Positions 59,674-64,000 of a stretch of 64,000 bases of DNA are shown here, in pieces. Position numbers and translations under genes: made by a program. The stretch lies in the NCBI RefSeq assembly GCF_016862275.1, contig NZ_BOMQ01000077.1, forward strand, positions 1 through 64,000, given 5' to 3'. The notes below the pieces were generated by a model that made no database searches, was not told the origin of the DNA, and saw only the letters and a program-made list of their open reading frames with translations. How positions within the stretch are numbered: the stretch's first letter is position 1; each line of letters opens with the position of its first letter. The DNA is from Actinoplanes nipponensis. GTDB lineage: Bacteria > Actinomycetota > Actinomycetes > Mycobacteriales > Micromonosporaceae.

Positions 59674-61871
59674 CCCTTCTCCAAATACTCGGCGCGTTCC
59701 TCGTCGACCAGCGCCGCGACCGAGGCCAGCAGCGCCGGGTGCTTGGCCAGCGTCGGATCCTCGGCCACCAGTTCCAGGGCCTCGGCGCGGGCGTCGGTGA
59801 TCAGCTTGCTGTCCCGCAGCAGGGACAGCAACCGCAGATGGCTGTGCTTGCCGGACTGGGACGCGCCCAGCACGTCGCCCTCGCGGCGCTGCTCGAGGTC
59901 CAGCTCGGCCAGCCGGAAACCGTCCGTCGTGGACGCCACCGCGTCGAGGCGTTCGCGGGCCGGGGTGCCTTCGGCCGCCTCGGTCACCAGCAGGCAGATG
60001 CCCGGCGCCGAGCCCCGGCCGACCCGGCCGCGCAGCTGGTGCAGCTGGGAGACGCCGAAGCGGTCCGCGTCCATGATGATCATGACGGTGGAGTTGGGCA
60101 CGTCGACGCCGACCTCGATCACCGTGGTGGCGATCAGCACGTCCAGGTCACCGGCGGCGAACCGGCGCATGACCGCGTCCTTCTCGTCCGCCGGCAGCTT
60201 GCCGTGCAGGATGCCGAGCCGCAGCCCGTGCAGCGGTCCCTCCTCGAGGATCGGCGCGACCTCCATCACAGCCAGCGGCGGGCGGCGGGCCGGCTCGTTG
60301 TCGGCCGGCGGCTCCTCGTCCTCCTCCGCCTCCGTCGCCCCGATCCGGGGACACACCACGTACGCCTGGTGGCCCGCCTTGACCTCCTCGCGCACCCGCT
60401 GCCAGGCCCGCTCCAGGAACGCCGGCCGCTCCGGCGGGACGACGTGCGAGGCGATCGGCGAGCGGCCGCGCGGCAACTGGGACAAGGTGGACGTCTCGAG
60501 GTCGCCGTACACGGTCATGGCCACCGTCCGCGGGATCGGCGTCGCGGTCATCACCAGCACGTGCGGCGGCTGCGCGGCCTTCGCCCGCAGCGCGTCCCGC
60601 TGCTCCACGCCGAACCGGTGCTGCTCGTCCACCACCACCAGGCCCAGATCGTGGAAGTCGACCCCCTCGTACAGCAGCGCGTGGGTGCCCACCACGATGC
60701 CGGCGCTGCCGTCGCCCACCTTGGCCAGCGCCGCCCGGCGGGCCGCCGCGCCGAGCGAGCCGGTGACCAGGGTGAGCTGGGTGCCGTTCGGATCGCCGTC
60801 GAGCTCGCCGGCCCGGCCGAGCGCGCCGAGCTGCGCGCTGATGCTGCGATGGTGCTGGGTGGCCAGCACCTCGGTCGGGGCCAGCAGCGCGGCCTGCCCG
60901 CCCGCGTCCACCACCTGCAGCATCGCCCGCACCGCGACCAGCGTCTTGCCGGAACCGACCTCGCCCTGCAACAGCCGGTGCATCGGATGCGCACGGGCGA
61001 GGTCCGCCGCGATCTCCTCGCCGACCCGCGCCTGCCCCTCGGTCAGCTCGTAGGGCAGCGCCGCGTCGAACGCGGCCAGCAACCCGGCCTCGCGGCGCGG
61101 CCGGGCCCGGCCGGGCGCCGCGGCGGCCCGCGCCTTGCGCTGCACAAGCGTCAGCTGTACGGCGAAAGCCTCGTCCCACTTCAACCTGTACTTGGCCAGG
61201 TGCAGGTCCTTCTCGGAGCTGGGCCGGTGGATCTCCCGCAGCGCCTTGCCGATCCCGATGAGGTTGCGGCTGGCGCGCACCGTGCCCGGCAGCGGATCGT
61301 CCGGCGGCTGGAACGTCTCCAGCACCTCGCGGACGTACCGGGCGATGGTCCACGTCGGCACCGCGGCGGCGGCCGGGTAGACCGGGATCAGCGCGCCGGC
61401 GAACTCCTCGATCTCCTCGGCCGCCTCGTCCTGCGTCGCGTCGGCCCGCAGCAGCTGGTACGCCGGCCCGTTGAGCTGGCGCTTGCCGCGGAAGTCGGTG
61501 ACCTTGCCGGCGAACAGCCCCCACCGGCCGGTCCGCAGCTCCCGCTCCCGCCACGCCTGGTTGAAGAACGTGCAGGTCAGCGTGGCCCCGGAGCCGTCCC
61601 CGACGGTGATCTCGAGCATGGTGCCGCGGCGCTGGCGCATCGGCCGTACCGTCGTGCTCTTGACCTGCGCGAGCAGGGTGACCTGCTCGCCCACCTCGAG
61701 TTTGCGCAGGTCGGTGTGCTCGCCGCGCTCGTCGTAGCGGCGCGGGAAGTGGTAGATCAGGTCACCGGCGGTGTGCAGGTCGAGGTGCGTGGCGAGCGCC
61801 TTGGCCTTGGCCGGACTCAGCACCTTGGCCAGCGGGGTGTCGGTGGTGGTGACGGTCGTCGTGTCGGTCAT
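59670..61871 (-). CDS. recG: ATP-dependent DNA helicase RecG
   Basis: A 733-residue helicase that remodels stalled replication forks and branched DNA. The wedge/OB domain covers about residues 55-160 (DLIYHFPRRYDERGEHTDL). Helicase motifs follow: Walker A GEVGSGKT near 307, APTEVLATQHH, DEQH near 415, TATPIPRT, then motifs V/VI with LIATTVIEVGVDVPN and QLRGRVGRG. ATG 61871 has AGGAG upstream and overlaps the DAK2 stop by 4 nt. An acidic Glu/Pro-rich loop near 500-515 (EAEEDEEPPADNEPARR) is an actinobacterial feature. Confidence 0.97.
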   Translation of the reverse strand: MTDTTTVTTTDTPLAKVLSPAKAKALATHLDLHTAGDLIYHFPRRYDERGEHTDLRKLEVGEQVTLLAQVKSTTVRPMRQRRGTMLEITVGDGSGATLTCTFFNQAWRERELRTGRWGLFAGKVTDFRGKRQLNGPAYQLLRADATQDEAAEEIEEFAGALIPVYPAAAAVPTWTIARYVREVLETFQPPDDPLPGTVRASRNLIGIGKALREIHRPSSEKDLHLAKYRLKWDEAFAVQLTLVQRKARAAAAPGRARPRREAGLLAAFDAALPYELTEGQARVGEEIAADLARAHPMHRLLQGEVGSGKTLVAVRAMLQVVDAGGQAALLAPTEVLATQHHRSISAQLGALGRAGELDGDPNGTQLTLVTGSLGAAARRAALAKVGDGSAGIVVGTHALLYEGVDFHDLGLVVVDEQHRFGVEQRDALRAKAAQPPHVLVMTATPIPRTVAMTVYGDLETSTLSQLPRGRSPIASHVVPPERPAFLERAWQRVREEVKAGHQAYVVCPRIGATEAEEDEEPPADNEPARRPPLAVMEVAPILEEGPLHGLRLGILHGKLPADEKDAVMRRFAAGDLDVLIATTVIEVGVDVPNSTVMIIMDADRFGVSQLHQLRGRVGRGSAPGICLLVTEAAEGTPARERLDAVASTTDGFRLAELDLEQRREGDVLGASQSGKHSHLRLLSLLRDSKLITDARAEALELVAEDPTLAKHPALLASVAALVDEERAEYLEKG

Positions 61872-63601
61872 TCCACTCCTACCAGCAGGTGGTAGCGGGG
61901 CTGGCCGCCCGCATAGCTGTTCAGCTCGACGAACGGCCACGTGGCGGCCACGTGGCCGCGCAGGCGCTCCTCCAGCTCGGCCGGGGCGTCCGCGCCGAGC
62001 ACCAGGGTGACGAGCTCGCCGCCGCCGCCCAGCAACCCGTCGAGCAGCCGGCGGCAGACCTGCTCGAGATCGGCCCCGATGACGTGCACCTCGCCGTCGA
62101 CCAGGCCCAGCAGATCGCCGGGATGGCACCGGCCGGCCACGGTGAGGGCCTCGCGGCTGGCGGTGCAGACCTCGCCGTAGCGGCAGGCGCCGGCGGCCTC
62201 GGCCATGGCGATGACGTCGTCGTCGAACGGCCGTCCCGGATCCCGCACGGCGAGGGCGGCGAGGGCCTGCACCGGCGAGCGGGTGGGCACGACACTGACC
62301 CGTACGCCGGCCGCGGCGGCCTCCTGCGCGGCGGACCGGGCGACGGCGTGGGTGTTGGCATCGTTCGGCAGCAGCACGACCTGGCTGGCGCCGCTGGCGG
62401 CGATCGCGGCGAGCATCTCGGCGGTGGAGGGATTGCGCCCGACCACGGTGGCGCCCTCGGCGGCGAAGATCGCGGTGAGCCCGTCGCCGGCGGCGACGAC
62501 GACCGTGGCCCGCGCGTCGGGATCCGGCGCGGCCGGCTCCTCCGCGGCCGGCTCCGGCCGGGGCAGTTGGTGACTCTCCTCGAGCCGCGTCACGGAGATG
62601 CGGTACGGCCGGCCGGCGACGACACCGGCCTCGACCGCGGCGCCGATCTCGGTGACCGGGACGTGGACGTGCACGTTCCAGGTGGGCGGCGAGCCGTCCC
62701 CCGTCCCGACGACCACCAGGGAGTCGCCGATGCGCCCGAGCGCGTCCCGGAGGGAATCGACGGGGTCGGGGTCGGCATCGAGCAGGTACTGCACCTCGTA
62801 ACCGAAGGCAGTCCAGCCGTTGCCCGGCCCGGCCGCGTCCGGGGCGGTGGCGGCGGCGCCGTTCGTCGGGGGGCGGGGTTGTGGCGGGTCGGCCCGGCAC
62901 GCGTCGCAGAGTTCGGAGGCTTCGGAGAGCCCGGAGCGAGCGCCGCCGGCGAGCGGGTCGGCCGGGGTCTCGGCGGTGTTCAAGGCTTCGACCAGGGCCT
63001 CCAGCAGCAGGACCAGCCCGCGCCCGCCGGCGTCGACCACCCCGGCGCGGGCCAGGATCGGCAGTTGCTCCGGGGTGCGGGCCAGCGCCTCGGCCGCCGC
63101 GCGGGCGGCCGCCCGGGCCACCGCGGCCAGGTCGTCCGAGGCCGTCCGGCGGGCTCCCTCGGCCGCGGCCGCCACCACCGACAGGACCGTGCCCTCGACC
63201 GGCTTGGCCACCGCCGCGTAGGCCGCCTCGCTCGCCGTGCGCAGCGCGCGGGCCAGCTCGCCGCCCCGCACCGCCACCGCCGTGGCGAAGGTGTCGGCCA
63301 TGCCCCGCAGGATCTGCGACACGATGACCCCGGAATTGCCCCGGGCGCCCAGCAGCGCCCCGCGGGCCATCAGGCGCATCGTGGCCCCCAGCGACGGGGG
63401 CCCGGTCGTGGCCGGCTCGGCGGCGTCGTCGTCGAGCGCCTGCTGGGCCGAGGTGAGGGTGAGCACGAGGTTGGTGCCCGTGTCGCCGTCGGGCACCGGG
63501 TAGACGTTCAGCTCGTCGATCTCGTGCTGGTGCGCCCGCAGCGCGGCCAGCCCACCACCGCACCAGCGGCGGACCGCGGCGGCGTCCAGGGAGTCCAGCA
63601 C
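61868..63601 (-). CDS. DAK2-domain protein, FakA-like fatty acid kinase catalytic subunit
   Basis: A 577-residue protein. The N-terminal DhaL/DAK2 domain (about residues 5-200) holds the ATP-Mg motif NVYPVPDGDTGTNL and GARGNSGVIVSQILRG. A middle domain and a C-terminal DegV-like part (LPNDANTHAVARSA, VVPTRSPVQALAAL) follow, as in FakA/YloV, which phosphorylates fatty acids bound to a FakB partner. No FakB/DegV gene is in this window. A Pro/Ala-rich linker of about 40 residues lies near 230-265. It is divergent from rpmB and coupled to recG. Confidence 0.9.
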   Translation of the reverse strand: MLDSLDAAAVRRWCGGGLAALRAHQHEIDELNVYPVPDGDTGTNLVLTLTSAQQALDDDAAEPATTGPPSLGATMRLMARGALLGARGNSGVIVSQILRGMADTFATAVAVRGGELARALRTASEAAYAAVAKPVEGTVLSVVAAAAEGARRTASDDLAAVARAAARAAAEALARTPEQLPILARAGVVDAGGRGLVLLLEALVEALNTAETPADPLAGGARSGLSEASELCDACRADPPQPRPPTNGAAATAPDAAGPGNGWTAFGYEVQYLLDADPDPVDSLRDALGRIGDSLVVVGTGDGSPPTWNVHVHVPVTEIGAAVEAGVVAGRPYRISVTRLEESHQLPRPEPAAEEPAAPDPDARATVVVAAGDGLTAIFAAEGATVVGRNPSTAEMLAAIAASGASQVVLLPNDANTHAVARSAAQEAAAAGVRVSVVPTRSPVQALAALAVRDPGRPFDDDVIAMAEAAGACRYGEVCTASREALTVAGRCHPGDLLGLVDGEVHVIGADLEQVCRRLLDGLLGGGGELVTLVLGADAPAELEERLRGHVAATWPFVELNSYAGGQPRYHLLVGVE

Positions 63602-63661
63602 GCGAAAAGCGTACTAACCAGCACCGACAATTACCGCGCGGCGGGGTGCGGGAAGGGGCGA

Positions 63662-63692
63662 TTGGCTGTCCGGGCCGACCATCGGGTAACCT
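63662..63692 (+). promoter_or_regulatory. candidate rpmB promoter
   Basis: TTGGCT (63662-63667) and TAACCT (63687-63692) are 19 nt apart, a slightly long spacing. The transcript would begin near 63699 and carry a leader of about 93 nt that contains the three tandem repeats. Evidence is only the hexamers. Confidence 0.4.
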
Positions 63693-63728
63693 GGCCAGGT
63701 TGCCCGGGTGTTCGCTGTCCGGGGCACC

Positions 63729-63778
63729 CTCAGTTGCTTCAATCAGCTGTTGCTTTCAATCCTCAGTTGCTGTCAATC
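63729..63778 (+). repeat. three contiguous 16-17 bp repeats before rpmB
   Basis: CTCAGTTGCTTCAATC (63729-63744), AGCTGTTGCTTTCAATC (63745-63761) and CTCAGTTGCTGTCAATC (63762-63778) follow each other without gaps, ending 2 nt before the AGGAG of rpmB. They share the GTTGCTnTCAATC core and are far less GC-rich than the surroundings. They could be protein-binding sites or act in the mRNA leader. Confidence 0.8.
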
Positions 63779-63791
63779 CCAGGAGTACCCC

Positions 63792-63983
63792 GTGGCTAGC
63801 GTGTGCGACGTCTGTGGCAAGGGACCGGGCTTCGGCCACAACGTGTCCCACTCGCACCGGCGGACCAACCGCCGCTGGAACCCGAACATCCAGTCGGTGC
63901 GCACCCCGGCCGGTGGTGGCAACACCAAGAAGCTCAAGGTCTGCACCTCGTGCATCAAGGCCGGCAAGGTCGTCCGCGCCTGA
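63792..63983 (+). CDS. rpmB: 50S ribosomal protein L28
   Basis: A 63-residue large-subunit protein starting ASVCDVCGKGPGFGHNVSHSHRRTNRRW, with Cys pairs in VCDVC and VCTSC, i.e. the zinc-binding (C+) type. GTG 63792 has AGGAG 6 nt upstream. The upstream frame is not part of it. It is divergent from the DAK2-recG operon, the arrangement known from mycobacteria. Actinobacteria often have a second, zinc-free L28 under Zur control; this one should be used in zinc-replete cells. Confidence 0.95.
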   Translation: MASVCDVCGKGPGFGHNVSHSHRRTNRRWNPNIQSVRTPAGGGNTKKLKVCTSCIKAGKVVRA

Positions 63984-64000
63984 CCTCAGCAGTGCGACAG

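Overview
This is a very GC-rich chromosomal window with a strong G/C bias at third codon positions, frequent GTG starts and many 1-4 nt ATGA/GTGA/TGATG overlaps. Gene content and order match the conserved actinobacterial block rpsP-rimM-trmD-rplS-lepB-rnhB, ffh, glnD-glnB-amtB, ftsY-smc, mutM-rnc-plsX-rpmF, coaD-rsmD, recG-rpmB, in the order known from mycobacteria. A SepIVA-like gene, a SigE-family ECF sigma factor, LPXTG proteins and the overall composition point to Micromonosporaceae, possibly Actinoplanes or a relative (inference). No tRNA, rRNA, CRISPR array, insertion sequence or prophage was recognised.

Layout. 1-4.5 kb: end of an unrecognised gene, a small Cys-containing protein, a short GntR regulator, a lipoprotein, xerC, a class V aminotransferase and an M23-family protein. 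4.5-10.6 kb (minus): rpsP-khpA-rimM-trmD-rplS, then two tandem signal peptidases, a Nudix hydrolase, rnhB and a DUF2469 gene. 10.6-11.7 kb: a non-coding block with four 48-bp imperfect palindromes and several tandem repeats. 11.7-19.4 kb: DUF402, proS, an ECF sigma factor with an overlapping membrane beta-propeller gene, an amidohydrolase, a Uma2 protein, ffh and a small membrane protein. 19.6-29.3 kb: a cell-surface locus with a Stealth sugar-phosphate transferase, a nucleotide-sugar dehydrogenase, an acyltransferase with an SGNH domain, a CAP protein, a membrane-anchored methyltransferase and a large two-domain glycosyltransferase. 29.3-33.5 kb: amtB-glnB-glnD behind a GlnR-like operator. 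33.5-43.4 kb: a phosphotransferase, ftsY, a PhoD-like phosphatase, DUF664, a lipoprotein, a HAD hydrolase, smc and a small coiled-coil protein.

43.7-48 kb: a second CAP protein, then a three-gene cluster resembling a reduced Pel exopolysaccharide module (PelF-like glycosyltransferase, polytopic membrane protein, shortened spherulation-family-4 protein) that runs tail-to-tail into mutM. 47.9-54.6 kb (minus): rsmD-coaD, sepIVA, DUF177-rpmF-plsX-rnc, a PIG-V-like mannosyltransferase and mutM. 54.7-59.3 kb: three LPXTG surface-protein genes, the first two preceded by the same two-hairpin leader, with base changes that preserve the second stem. 59.3-64 kb: a DAK2/FakA-like gene, recG and DUF952 as a tightly overlapping minus-strand operon, and divergent rpmB with three contiguous 16-17 bp repeats just upstream.

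How it fits together: the backbone supplies translation, the signal recognition particle pathway (ffh and ftsY), signal peptidases, nitrogen sensing and chromosome maintenance. Three accessory segments inserted between backbone genes all concern the cell surface: the Stealth locus between ffh and glnD, the Pel-like cluster between smc and mutM, and the LPXTG genes between rsmD and recG.
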